A stretch of DNA of 11,782 bases from Anaerozeibacter quisquiliarum (GCA_051162045.1 JBISDI010000060.1); one strand, 5' to 3'. Numbered from the stretch's first letter, positions 1-6,148 are shown. The notes: generated by a model not told the origin, from the letters alone. Program-made: numbers and translations.

Positions 1-32
1 TCTGGCTTTACCCCTACGAATAGTTTAGAGCC

Positions 33-79
33 TTAAAAGCAGCCCGGCCGGACGCGCTTTTCGCATTCGGCCGGGTTGC
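33..79 (-). terminator. Intrinsic terminator of the dehydrogenase gene
   Basis: Arms at 39-50 and 68-79 can pair over 12 bp (GCAGCCCGGCCG with CGGCCGGGTTGC, one G-T wobble), with a 17-nt loop. Read on the minus strand the stem is followed at once by TTTT (38-35) and lies about 70 bases after the stop codon at 150, so it fits the dehydrogenase transcript. The plus-strand side has only a scattered T-rich tail, so a bidirectional role is possible but weaker. Confidence 0.75.
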
Positions 80-149
80 CTTCATTTTATCTTAGCCTGT
101 GCCTGCCGGGGTGTTCCGTAGACAGGCGCGGGCTTTGCGTCCGACCAGA

Positions 150-1175
150 TCAACAATAGTACTCCATCGGGTAGACCATGTAGGCAATCCCGCCGAGTTG
201 GTCAGCGGTGACATAACCGGCCGGCGCCAGCAGCAGACTCGGGATCCGGTTGACAATCGTGGCGCAGGTGTGCTCCACCGTCGCGGGCTTGACCACATGA
301 TACTCGGTATTGGGCTCGCCGGTGATCCACCAGTCGCACTGGTCTCCGTCATCGGGCCCGTAAACCTTGCCGATGGTTTCCTCTTCCACCGTGATGCCCT
401 GCATGGTTTCAATCGTCACGACGGCAGACATGCCGATGCATTTGCCTGCGGCGATCGTCTTGTTCAGCGTGGTGCTGAAGATGTCCTTGTCGATGATGTA
501 GGGCACATGCTTCTGTGTGATCGTCTTGATCGTCAGACCCAGCTTGTTGCAGATGGCTTCGGCGGCGTTCCATGCATAGGATGGCTCAAAGACTTCCGGA
601 TGCGCGATTTGCGCCTCAAACTCTTCCGGCATCAGGTCACAGCCATGCGCCTTGGCCAGCGCGAGGCCATACTCGTCCACATTGTAGCTGTAAGCGCCCT
701 TGATCTTGGCGATGCGGTTGCAGCCCGCTGCCGCCATAGCGACCATGTTGATCCAGAAAATATCCTGCATGCCGGAGCCGGCAATCGTGCAATCGGTTTT
801 CTTCGCCAGTGCATCCAGACGGTTGATCTGCGCAGCCGAAGTCGTCCAGGGATAGATGGCTTCCTCGCAGGTGGTAATCACATTGATGCCGCGGGTGACG
901 CACTTCTCGACGTGGTCGTAGATATCATTGATAAAGCTGAACAGCGTGACAATCGCCACATCCGCGTCGCACTCGTCCAGAACCTTATCGGCATCGTTGG
1001 AGATCAGGACGCCCGTCTTGAGCCCCAGTTGCGCAAAATCGCCCACATCCATACCAACCACCTGGGGGTTGACGTCGATCGCTCCGACAATCTGAGCGCC
1101 GTGCTCGTGCAGGTACCGCAGAATGTACTTGGACATCTTACCGCAGCCATACTGAACCACTCTGATCTTCTTCAT
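150..1175 (-). CDS. NAD(P)-dependent dehydrogenase, 2,4-diaminopentanoate/amine dehydrogenase-like
   Basis: The 341-residue product begins with a Rossmann fold: strand VVQYGCG (residues 6-12) carries the dinucleotide-binding glycines, and strand two ends in VGAID with an acidic residue at 34, which often favours NAD over NADP. The layout resembles the DapB-like family that contains 2,4-diaminopentanoate dehydrogenase (Ord) of clostridial ornithine fermentation and native amine dehydrogenases. This includes a conserved stretch around ITTCEEAIYP (100-109) and GSGMQDIF (133-140). Such enzymes interconvert an amine and a ketone plus ammonia in the cytoplasm. The substrate cannot be read from the sequence, and no other ornithine-fermentation genes are present, so a true Ord role is uncertain. 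I chose ATG 1175 because AAGGAGG lies seven to eight bases before it; an upstream in-frame ATG at 1199 has no such site. The gene has its own MerR-type promoter and lies downstream of merR on the same strand. Confidence 0.7.
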   Translation of the reverse strand: MKKIRVVQYGCGKMSKYILRYLHEHGAQIVGAIDVNPQVVGMDVGDFAQLGLKTGVLISNDADKVLDECDADVAIVTLFSFINDIYDHVEKCVTRGINVITTCEEAIYPWTTSAAQINRLDALAKKTDCTIAGSGMQDIFWINMVAMAAAGCNRIAKIKGAYSYNVDEYGLALAKAHGCDLMPEEFEAQIAHPEVFEPSYAWNAAEAICNKLGLTIKTITQKHVPYIIDKDIFSTTLNKTIAAGKCIGMSAVVTIETMQGITVEEETIGKVYGPDDGDQCDWWITGEPNTEYHVVKPATVEHTCATIVNRIPSLLLAPAGYVTADQLGGIAYMVYPMEYYC

Positions 1176-1207
1176 GGGGAAAACCTCCTTGTTAATCATC
1201 TGTCAAT

Positions 1208-1238
1208 ATCATAAACCCTGCAGTAAGATGAGAGTCAA
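1208..1238 (-). promoter_or_regulatory. MerR-type promoter/operator of the dehydrogenase gene
   Basis: On the minus strand a TTGACT -35 box (1233-1238) and a TATGAT -10 box (1208-1213) are separated by 19 bp instead of the usual 17. An imperfect dyad with outer half-sites ACTCT and AGGGT fills the spacer. Over-long spacers with a dyad between the boxes are the hallmark of promoters activated by MerR proteins, which distort the DNA to realign the boxes. The nearest regulator, 200 bases upstream on the same strand, is a MerR protein. Transcription would start near 1201, leaving a short leader that holds the ribosome binding site. Confidence 0.7.
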
Positions 1239-1312
1239 GCATCTTGTGCCATTTTTACCGGTATATCCCAAATACTGTTCCGGGATTAAGCGTCGCAGCC
1301 TTTCCAAGGCAG

Positions 1313-1386
1313 CCGTGCGGCGGTACGCACGGGATGGCGAGAAACATTTCCGCCAGCCATGCCGCGAAACAGCCGGGAATCGCGGC
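1313..1386. repeat. Two hairpins between merR and the dehydrogenase gene
   Basis: CCGTGCG (1313-1319) pairs with CGCACGG (1326-1332) around a 6-nt loop, and GCCGCGA (1361-1367) pairs with TCGCGGC (1380-1386) around a 12-nt loop. Neither has a T-tract on the minus strand, so they are not convincing terminators of merR; read-through from merR into the dehydrogenase gene is therefore possible. The rest of this 260-base gap holds only the dehydrogenase promoter. Confidence 0.4.
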
Positions 1387-1436
1387 TTTGCGGGCGTCAG
1401 ATCGCGCGACCTCATCCGTCGGCCCGCACTTTCGCT

Positions 1437-2273
1437 TCAAAATGTTACCGGAACCTGCAGGCGCATATACATGTTTCTGCGTGCACTCTCGAACACGTTG
1501 AACTCGGTCATGACCTCGCAGATATAGTCTGCGGCCACGGTATAGCGGTGTTCTGCGCAAAACTGCAGCAGCGAGCGTGCGCCTTGCTCCTCCTCATCAT
1601 AATTATCCAGGTACAGGCAGGCATACATGCCGCTGTCCAGGAGCAGCGTTTGTTGTTTCAGAATGAAGTGTTCATCCGTAAAAACGAAGACATCCTTCGC
1701 TTGAAAGTTTTGTGCTAGAAAATCTTCTCTCGTGATGGACGTTCCTACATTATAGGTGTGAACCTGGCTGACATCCTGCTCAATCATCGCCGCTCTCAGC
1801 TCCGCCAGAACATGTTCATAATCGGGGAGCCCGGTAGCGTAAAAATTCCGGGAACAGGGTATGCCCCAGATCCGACGCCTGTCAATGAACTCCAGGGATG
1901 TTGTTCTGTTCGCCGGCGATTTTCGATAACGTTCAATGCTGTTGATCGCACGTTCCACGGCATTGTGCCGAGTCTTCAGTTCCTGCATCTGGCGATGAAG
2001 CTGCTCATTTTTCCGGATGAGCACTTCCTCCACGACCACGATGTCCTCTTTTTGCAGCACGCTGCCGATCTCGTCCAGGCTCATGCCCAACTCTTTCATA
2101 TAGGAAATCATATCCAGCCGCGCGTTCTGGCCCATATCATAATAGCGGTAGCCGGTTTCCGGATCCGTCCACGCCGGCTTGACCAGCCCCAGTTTGTCAT
2201 ACAGCCGAAGCGTGGGCACCGTCATACGGTTGATCTCCGCCATGCGGCCAATCGAAATCAATCCGTCCGGCAT
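1437..2273 (-). CDS. MerR-family transcriptional regulator with GyrI-like effector domain
   Basis: The 278-residue protein opens with a MerR winged helix-turn-helix: the sequence from ISIGRMAEINRMTV through TLRLYDKLGLVKP (about 6-33), then the wing with DPETGYRYYD (37-46). A charged helix at about 76-118 would form the antiparallel dimer coiled coil. The C-terminal half (about 127-278) has the size and pattern of a BmrR/GyrI-like small-molecule binding domain, with several aromatic residues (Y145, F198, Y217, Y221) that could line a pocket. Such regulators bind promoters with long spacers and activate when an organic ligand binds. The likely target is the dehydrogenase gene downstream, whose promoter has that design. 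The start ATG 2273 follows GGAGG by about eight bases. Codon use is less GC-biased than in pfkA or rlmD further right. The ligand is unknown. Confidence 0.88.
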   Translation of the reverse strand: MPDGLISIGRMAEINRMTVPTLRLYDKLGLVKPAWTDPETGYRYYDMGQNARLDMISYMKELGMSLDEIGSVLQKEDIVVVEEVLIRKNEQLHRQMQELKTRHNAVERAINSIERYRKSPANRTTSLEFIDRRRIWGIPCSRNFYATGLPDYEHVLAELRAAMIEQDVSQVHTYNVGTSITREDFLAQNFQAKDVFVFTDEHFILKQQTLLLDSGMYACLYLDNYDEEEQGARSLLQFCAEHRYTVAADYICEVMTEFNVFESARRNMYMRLQVPVTF

Positions 2274-2276
2274 AGG

Positions 2277-2324
2277 CTACACCTCCAGAACTCTACAACC
2301 GAGGAGACTTTCTGCATTTTGCAT
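2277..2324 (-). CDS. Candidate 15-residue leader peptide upstream of merR
   Basis: An ATG at 2322-2324 is preceded, at five bases, by AAGGAG (2330-2335), as good a ribosome binding site as that of merR itself. The frame reads MQNAESLLGCRVLEV and stops with TAG at 2277-2279, inside the merR ribosome binding region and three bases before the merR start. Ribosomes ending here could re-initiate on merR, or their stalling could gate merR translation. There is no run of a single amino acid as in classical attenuators. Whether it is translated is an inference. Confidence 0.4.
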   Translation of the reverse strand: MQNAESLLGCRVLEV

Positions 2325-2370
2325 TGTGTCTCCTTCTTGTTCCGCCCAACCTGGAATATGAAACGCGGAG

Positions 2371-2382
2371 CGTTATATAACG
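2371..2382. promoter_or_regulatory. 12-bp perfect palindrome upstream of merR
   Basis: CGTTATATAACG is a perfect palindrome about 50 bases upstream of the leader ORF. Its TATATA/TATAAC core could serve as the merR -10 box on the minus strand, but I find no good -35 box at 16-19 bp, so it could equally be a protein binding site. The role is unproven. Confidence 0.35.
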
Positions 2383-2390
2383 TGGCCTTT

Positions 2391-2437
2391 ACCATATTCT
2401 GATCGGTCTTTTGATCGCTCAGCGCTACGAATATGGT
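2391..2437. repeat. 9-bp inverted repeat upstream of merR
   Basis: ACCATATTC (2391-2399) is repeated as its exact reverse complement GAATATGGT (2429-2437), with 29 bases between. The interior also contains two GATC-centred motifs that can pair with each other (2401-2404 and 2413-2416). It may be a paired operator or an RNA stem in a long merR leader if transcription starts at the promoter near 2890. Confidence 0.45.
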
Positions 2438-2439
2438 GC

Positions 2440-3080
2440 TTTCAACCCCAATTAAACCAACCGCTTTCCTTTCGCCACCCTCCGCATTGAGGGCGTTTGA
2501 GGAAGAAAAGCAACCATTGTCCGCGCGGAATCCCTTGCTCCTCGGGCCGCGCTTTTCACATCGCGGGTTCAGTTGGAAGATGATTGCGCCCTCCTCGGTC
2601 TCACAAACAAGCCGGATCCGCTTTTCCGCATCATCATTTTTACAGGGAAAGCGAGCGAACACAACGCGCTCCCCGCTAACGGCTGCGGAAGGGTGCTGCT
2701 TCAAGGATGCCCTGGCCGCATCGCCCCTGACAGCGCAAATTGGGGCCGACATTCTCCCGCCACATGGATGCGCCCACATTCCGTTCCCGAGGCATATGTG
2801 CTTCGTGCTTTGCGGGAAGCACGCCAGTTCCCACAACCGCCATCGCCTCTTCGTACATGCAGACGCCATGGAATTGGAACGATGCCTATATTTTATCAAA
2901 TTCGCCCATGTTGTCAACTGCGGTTGCCCTCCAGCCTCGGCCTTTGCCCCGCACACGCCTCGCCCAGTTCCTTGAGCGTGTCCGCGCCGATCGGCCTGGG
3001 CTTTGTCCCGGGTTCGTACGACAACGCCAGCGAACGCGAACGAGCCTTACGCTCGCGCTGGCTGGCGGTTTGGGGGGCTG
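2440..3080. other. Unassigned interval of about 640 bases
   Basis: No protein family is recognisable here. Long open frames run on both strands: a 232-codon minus-strand frame over 2258-2956, and plus-strand frames over 2433-2975 and 2573-3136. None has a credible ribosome binding site at its ATG. The middle of the minus frame (about 2450-2680) reads more like protein than the rest, with stretches such as KNDDAEKRIRLVCETEEGAI. A good minus-strand promoter lies at 2890-2917. Near 3024-3062 GCCAGCG and CGCTGGC arms enclose a CGAGC/GCTCG stem. The interval could be a degenerate gene, a dispersed repeat or a long untranslated leader of merR. I cannot decide among these. Confidence 0.4.
2890..2917 (-). 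promoter_or_regulatory. Candidate sigma-A promoter reading toward merR
   Basis: On the minus strand a consensus TTGACA (2912-2917) and TAAAAT (2890-2895) are spaced by 16 bp, with further A/T bases after the -10 box. Transcription would start near 2883 and run through the unassigned interval toward merR, giving a leader of some 560-600 bases, or a separate non-coding RNA. Confidence 0.5.
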
Positions 3081-3088
3081 GCAAGCCC

Positions 3089-3117
3089 TTGATTTCGCTT
3101 CCGGCACATGGTACAAT
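3089..3117 (+). promoter_or_regulatory. Sigma-A promoter of the coiled-coil repeat gene
   Basis: TTGATT (3089-3094) and TACAAT (3112-3117) are spaced by exactly 17 bp, and transcription would start near 3124. The -10 box overlaps the ATG at 3108, which rules that ATG out as the translation start and supports the one at 3141. A small hairpin (GGGCT/AGCCC, 3075-3088) sits just upstream of the -35 box. Confidence 0.7.
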
Positions 3118-3140
3118 ACATCACACAGGGGGATGATTGC

Positions 3141-3791
3141 ATGGACGAGTCCAAGATCCTGCAAGCCATTGAGCAACTGGGGACTAGGATCGGAGCACTG
3201 GAAGCCAAGATCGACACCGAGGTTGGCGCACTGCGTTCGGGAATGAACGCTCGCTTCGAGACCATGGAAGCCAAGATCGACACCGAGGTTGGCGCACTGC
3301 GTTCGCAAATGAACGCCCGCTTCGAGACCATGGAAGGCAAGATCGACACCGAGGTTGGCGCACTGCGTTCGCAAATGAACGCCCGCTTCGAGACCATGGA
3401 AGCCAAGATCGACACCGAGGTTGGCGCACTGCGTTCGGAAATGAACGCCCGCTTCGAGACCGTGGAAGCCAAGATCGACACCGAGGTTGGCGCACTGCGT
3501 TCGGGAATGAACGCCCGCTTCGACGCCATGGGCGCAAGGATCGACCGACTCGAAGTGCGCTTTGACGTGCTCGATGCGAAGGTTGAAACCATGGACTTGA
3601 GGATGGTGAGATTCGAGGACAAAGTCTATGCTTTCAACAACCAGATCGACAAATACGCCGTCGCCCATACACAAGTGCTGGGCGAAGTCCAAGCACAAGT
3701 CGATCGCATCGCCAAGGCAGTCGCCTCTAACACCAAGGTTCTTCAACAGCTGACTTACGACGCCTATGAGAACCGGGGCGTCGCCCAATGA
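3141..3791 (+). CDS. Coiled-coil protein with five 22-residue repeats
   Basis: The 216-residue protein has no signal peptide or membrane segment and is highly charged, so it is probably cytoplasmic. Residues 1-21 lead into five 22-residue repeats (22-131), each of the type AKIDTEVGALRSGMNARFET plus ME. Hydrophobic residues fall at spacings 4-3-4-4-3-4, that is two 11-residue hendecads per repeat, predicting a continuous coiled coil. A less regular coiled coil follows (about 132-200), with a short polar tail. The start ATG 3141 follows AGGGGG by eight bases; an in-frame ATG at 3108 lies inside the promoter. I do not recognise a functional family. Similar small coiled-coil proteins of unknown role occur in many bacteria. 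It stands alone as a transcription unit, with a hairpin 50 bases after the stop. Confidence 0.75.
   Translation: MDESKILQAIEQLGTRIGALEAKIDTEVGALRSGMNARFETMEAKIDTEVGALRSQMNARFETMEGKIDTEVGALRSQMNARFETMEAKIDTEVGALRSEMNARFETVEAKIDTEVGALRSGMNARFDAMGARIDRLEVRFDVLDAKVETMDLRMVRFEDKVYAFNNQIDKYAVAHTQVLGEVQAQVDRIAKAVASNTKVLQQLTYDAYENRGVAQ
3204..3533 (+). repeat. Five tandem 66-bp repeats within the coiled-coil gene
   Basis: The units are 3204-3269, 3270-3335, 3336-3401, 3402-3467 and 3468-3533. They are nearly identical in DNA. Differences are mainly in the codon for repeat residue 13 (Gly, Gln, Gln, Glu, Gly), plus an Ala-to-Gly change opening unit 3, one Met-to-Val change in unit 4 and a diverged end of unit 5. 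Only one silent change is seen, in unit 1. This implies recent expansion or homogenisation. Confidence 0.95.
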
Positions 3792-3837
3792 CCAAACAAA
3801 AAGCCGGACGCATGACGGCGCCCGGCACAGGCCATCG

Positions 3838-3874
3838 ACAAATCCAGCGTGCAAGAGAGCGGCGCTGGGTTTGT
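3838..3874 (+). terminator. Hairpin downstream of the coiled-coil gene
   Basis: ACAAATCCAGCG (3838-3849) pairs with CGCTGGGTTTGT (3863-3874) over 12 bp with one T-G wobble and a 13-nt loop. It lies 46 bases after the stop at 3791. The 3' arm itself is T-rich and TATGTGT follows, but there is no clean T-tract, so terminator function is likely rather than certain. Confidence 0.55.
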
Positions 3875-3877
3875 TAT

Positions 3878-3991
3878 GTGTAGGGAAAGGGGAATGAAGG
3901 AGTGAAAGGCCTTGGCCAGCCTTTTCATATTCTGCACGGCGGCGGTGAGACGGGTCGTCCGCTTCGAGATCGGGTCTCGGGACGGCCGTTT
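3878..3991 (-). pseudogene. Possible C-terminal remnant of a DDE transposase
   Basis: One minus-strand frame here reads RLTAAVQNMKRLAKAF, which resembles the end of IS1182/IS4-like DDE transposases, where a helix of the pattern LTAAxxNxKRLxK closes the catalytic domain. No start codon, catalytic residues or rest of the gene is present, and tRNA-Pro lies directly upstream. The match is from memory of the motif, and the stretch is short, so this could be chance. Confidence 0.3.
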
Positions 3992-4001
3992 TGCGCTACT
4001 T

Positions 4002-4041
4002 GCATATAAAATTTGTCTGAAAACGCAAGTTTTCAGACAAA
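4002..4041 (-). terminator. Intrinsic terminator of tRNA-Pro
   Basis: A perfect 13-bp stem (TTTGTCTGAAAAC at 4012-4024, GTTTTCAGACAAA at 4029-4041) with a 4-nt loop is followed on the minus strand by ATTTTATAT. It begins three bases after the CCA end of the tRNA, leaving little room for anything else in the transcript. Confidence 0.85.
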
Positions 4042-4044
4042 TTA

Positions 4045-4121
4045 TGGTCTGGGTGAGAGGATTCGAACCTCCGGCCTCTTGAACCCCATTCAAGCACGCT
4101 ACCAAACTGCGCCACACCCAG
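4045..4121 (-). tRNA. tRNA-Pro (anticodon GGG)
   Basis: The minus strand folds into a full cloverleaf. The acceptor stem is CTGGGTG/CACCCAG and the D arm is GCGC...GCGT with AGTTTGGTA in the loop. The anticodon stem is CTTGA/TCAAG with a seven-base loop placing GGG at 34-36. A 5-base variable region and the T arm GGAGG-TTCGAAT-CCTCT complete it. The C1-G72 pair with A73 fits proline identity. The 3' CCA is encoded (4047-4045). It decodes CCC and CCU and is transcribed alone, with its own promoter and terminator. Confidence 0.96.
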
Positions 4122-4149
4122 ATATCGAGAATCACTCACAGCGAAAATT

Positions 4150-4179
4150 AGTATAGCATACCGAGATGGGCACTGTCAA
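4150..4179 (-). promoter_or_regulatory. Promoter of tRNA-Pro
   Basis: On the minus strand TTGACA (4174-4179) and TATACT (4150-4155) are separated by 18 bp, close to the sigma-A consensus. Transcription would start near 4143, about 20 bases before the mature tRNA end. Confidence 0.8.
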
Positions 4180-4266
4180 CGGGTTTTGGGACATTCGGGA
4201 AAATAATGTGGCGCCATTTTGTTCTGACGCCCGTACGCGATTGTCCTGCGGAGGCGAAGACGGCCC

Positions 4267-4295
4267 TTGCATTTTTTACCGCGACGCGTTACACT
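4267..4295 (+). promoter_or_regulatory. Promoter of the transporter operon
   Basis: TTGCAT (4267-4272) and TACACT (4290-4295) are spaced by 17 bp. The start of transcription would fall near 4302, leaving about 20 bases before the ATG, enough for the GGGAGGGG ribosome binding site. Confidence 0.65.
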
Positions 4296-4322
4296 GTTGA
4301 AAACGCATGGGAGGGGATGAAC

Positions 4323-5507
4323 ATGCGGCTCGACAGGAAGACGGTTAAGACGCTGATGGGGCTGATCAGCTTCGCGGTGGTGCTGGCCGCCGCCGTGCAC
4401 AATCTGCCGGCGATCCGCGACGGCGCCTTTCGCCTGATCGGCGTGCTGTCGCCGCTGCTGTACGGCCTGGCGCTGGCGTTCGTGCTCAACATCCCGATGT
4501 CGGCGCTTGAGCGGCGGGTGCTGTGGCCGCACGGCAAGCACGCGCCGGGGCTCATGAAGGCGCTCAAGCGGCCGTTGGCGATGCTGCTGGCGGTGCTGAT
4601 CGCGCTCGCGGTGGTCATCACACTCAGTTCGATCGTGCTGCCGCGGTTGATCGGCGCGATCACCCGAATTTTCACGCAGCTGCCCGGTTGGGTGGAGATG
4701 GCCAAACGGCGGCTGCAGCGCTTTGAATCCGACATGCCCGCGCTGGTCGGTTGGGTGGATGCGTTCAAATTCGACTGGGCGGGCATGCAGGCCGACGTCG
4801 TGAACTTCCTCAAGCGGGGGCTGGGGCCGACGCTGGGCAGCGTGGCCTCGGTGGCGAGTTCCGTGTTCGGCACCGCGACCAGCGGCATGATCGCATTCAT
4901 CTTCGCGCTGAGTGTGCTGGCGATCAAGGAGCAACTGGCCGAGCAGGTGAAGAAAACGCTGCGCGCCTTCGTCAAGCCCGCGCTCGCCGAGCGCACGCTC
5001 GAGATATGCGGCATCGCGGGCCGCGTGTTCACCGGCTTCGTCACCGGCCAGCTCACCGAGGCGCTGATCCTTTGGGGGCTGTGCTTCCTCGGCATGATGA
5101 TCTTCCGGTTCCCCGACGCCTTCTTCATCTCCACGCTCGTGGGCGCGGCCTCGATCGTACCCATCTTCGGCGCGCTCGTCTCGGCCACGATCGGCGCGCT
5201 GCTGATCGCCGCAGCCGACGGGCTGGGGCGGGGACTGGCGTTCGCGCTGTTCTTCGTCATCTTGCAGCAGCTCGAGGGCAACCTGATCTACCCGCGCGTC
5301 ATGGGCAACCGCGTCGGACTGCCGGTGATCGGGGTGCTGGCGGCGATCACAGTGGGCGGCGGCCTGATGGGCGTGCTGGGCATGCTGCTGAGCATTCCCA
5401 TTTTCGCGGTGGGTTACGCGTTGCTGCGCGAGGCGGTACGGCTGCGCACCGAAGAGCTCGCCGCGCAAGCGGCTAAGGTGCAAGTGAAAGGGGTGGAGGC
5501 GCAATGA
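4323..5507 (+). CDS. AI-2E family (PerM/YdbI-type) membrane transporter
   Basis: The 394-residue protein has the family layout: a cytoplasmic N-terminus, hydrophobic segments near 10-27 and 39-57, one near 84-106, then a long polar region (about 112-180). A C-terminal bundle follows (about 184-202, 236-262, 268-297, 303-316, 332-368). The signature region reads LEGNLIYPRVMGNRVGLPV (317-335), near the family's conserved Pro-x-x-x-Gly motif before the last segments. Members are proposed to export the signal AI-2 or other small solutes, or to act as ion antiporters; the substrate cannot be told from sequence. ATG 4323 is preferred because GGAGGGG ends six bases before it, while ATG 4317 abuts that site. 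The stop overlaps the next start by four bases (ATGA), so the two genes are translationally coupled. Confidence 0.88.
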   Translation: MRLDRKTVKTLMGLISFAVVLAAAVHNLPAIRDGAFRLIGVLSPLLYGLALAFVLNIPMSALERRVLWPHGKHAPGLMKALKRPLAMLLAVLIALAVVITLSSIVLPRLIGAITRIFTQLPGWVEMAKRRLQRFESDMPALVGWVDAFKFDWAGMQADVVNFLKRGLGPTLGSVASVASSVFGTATSGMIAFIFALSVLAIKEQLAEQVKKTLRAFVKPALAERTLEICGIAGRVFTGFVTGQLTEALILWGLCFLGMMIFRFPDAFFISTLVGAASIVPIFGALVSATIGALLIAAADGLGRGLAFALFFVILQQLEGNLIYPRVMGNRVGLPVIGVLAAITVGGGLMGVLGMLLSIPIFAVGYALLREAVRLRTEELAAQAAKVQVKGVEAQ

Positions 5508-6148
5508 GGTTGCCTTTTGAGGTCGAGCGTAAACTTCGCAAATTCTGCGTGCCGGGGCTGATGAACTACGTCGTGGCGGGCACGGCGGTCACGTATTTGG
5601 TGGCGATGGTCACGCGATTCGGGCTGATCGGCCAGATGGCGCTTCAGCGCGATCTGGTGTTTCAGGGGCAGCTGTGGCGGCTGATTACCTTCGTGTTCCT
5701 GCCTTCCAGCCTGTCGCCGCTGTGGGCCCTGCTGTCGCTGTACTTCTACTTCATGATAGGCACGCATGTCGAGAATCGCTGGGGTACGGTCAAGTTCAAC
5801 CTGTACTACTGGGCCGGCATCCTGGGTGCGATCGCCGCGGCTATGCTGACCGGATACGCCACCAACACCTTCCTCAACCTGTCGCTGTTCTTCGCGTTTG
5901 CCATTTTGAACCCGGAGGCCGAGGTGCGGCTTTTCTTCGCGATACCGATCCAAATCAAGTACCTGGCACTGGCCAACGCGCTGTACTACCTGTATGTGTT
6001 CATCATGGGCGACTGGTCCACGCGCGCCATGATCCTGTTCTCGCTGCTCAATCTGTTCCTGTTCCTGGGCGGCGACTTCATCAACTGGGTACGCCGCGAC
6101 ACGCGCTATTGGAAGACGCGCTACAATTTCCGGAAGAATATGCGCTGA
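5504..6148 (+). CDS. Rhomboid-like (Derlin-type) membrane protein, probably not a protease
   Basis: The 214-residue protein has about six hydrophobic segments (21-42, 57-86, 97-117, 122-136, 143-168, 174-195). Rhomboid-fold hallmarks are visible: LWRLITFVFLP (57-67) before the second segment, and GTHVENRWGTVKFNLYYWAG (86-105), the L1/third-segment pattern. The GxSG serine motif expected next is replaced by TGYATNTFLNLS, and no histidine occurs in the last segments. The catalytic dyad is therefore absent, making it a pseudoprotease similar in shape to Derlins. Such proteins bind or guide other membrane proteins. Its start sits in the ATGA overlap with the transporter gene, with GGAGG four bases upstream, so a role alongside the transporter is a reasonable inference. 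The tail (196-214) is strongly basic and cytoplasmic. Confidence 0.75.
   Translation: MRLPFEVERKLRKFCVPGLMNYVVAGTAVTYLVAMVTRFGLIGQMALQRDLVFQGQLWRLITFVFLPSSLSPLWALLSLYFYFMIGTHVENRWGTVKFNLYYWAGILGAIAAAMLTGYATNTFLNLSLFFAFAILNPEAEVRLFFAIPIQIKYLALANALYYLYVFIMGDWSTRAMILFSLLNLFLFLGGDFINWVRRDTRYWKTRYNFRKNMR

Noticed and set aside
99..1214. Long plus-strand open frame of 371 codons opposite the dehydrogenase gene
   Set aside because: It is the antisense shadow of a gene with a recognised fold, good ribosome binding site, promoter and terminator; the translated product is rich in His/Arg/Asp and matches no family.
3204..3533. CRISPR array
   Set aside because: The 66-bp units are contiguous with no unique spacers and stay in one reading frame, so they are coding tandem repeats.
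2886..3854. Minus-strand 322-codon frame with repeats such as GLEAGVHLRTQCANLGVDL
   Set aside because: It is the reverse complement of the tandem repeats in the coiled-coil gene. The plus strand has the promoter, ribosome binding site and a sensible coiled-coil product.
3764..4135. Minus-strand 123-codon ORF across the tRNA
   Set aside because: It runs through tRNA-Pro and its terminator and has no ribosome binding site; only the short transposase-like segment within it was kept, as a low-confidence remnant.
4176..5504. Minus-strand 442-codon frame opposite the transporter gene
   Set aside because: It is an antisense shadow in GC-rich DNA, with a His/Arg/Gln-rich product of no family, against a clear membrane transporter on the plus strand.
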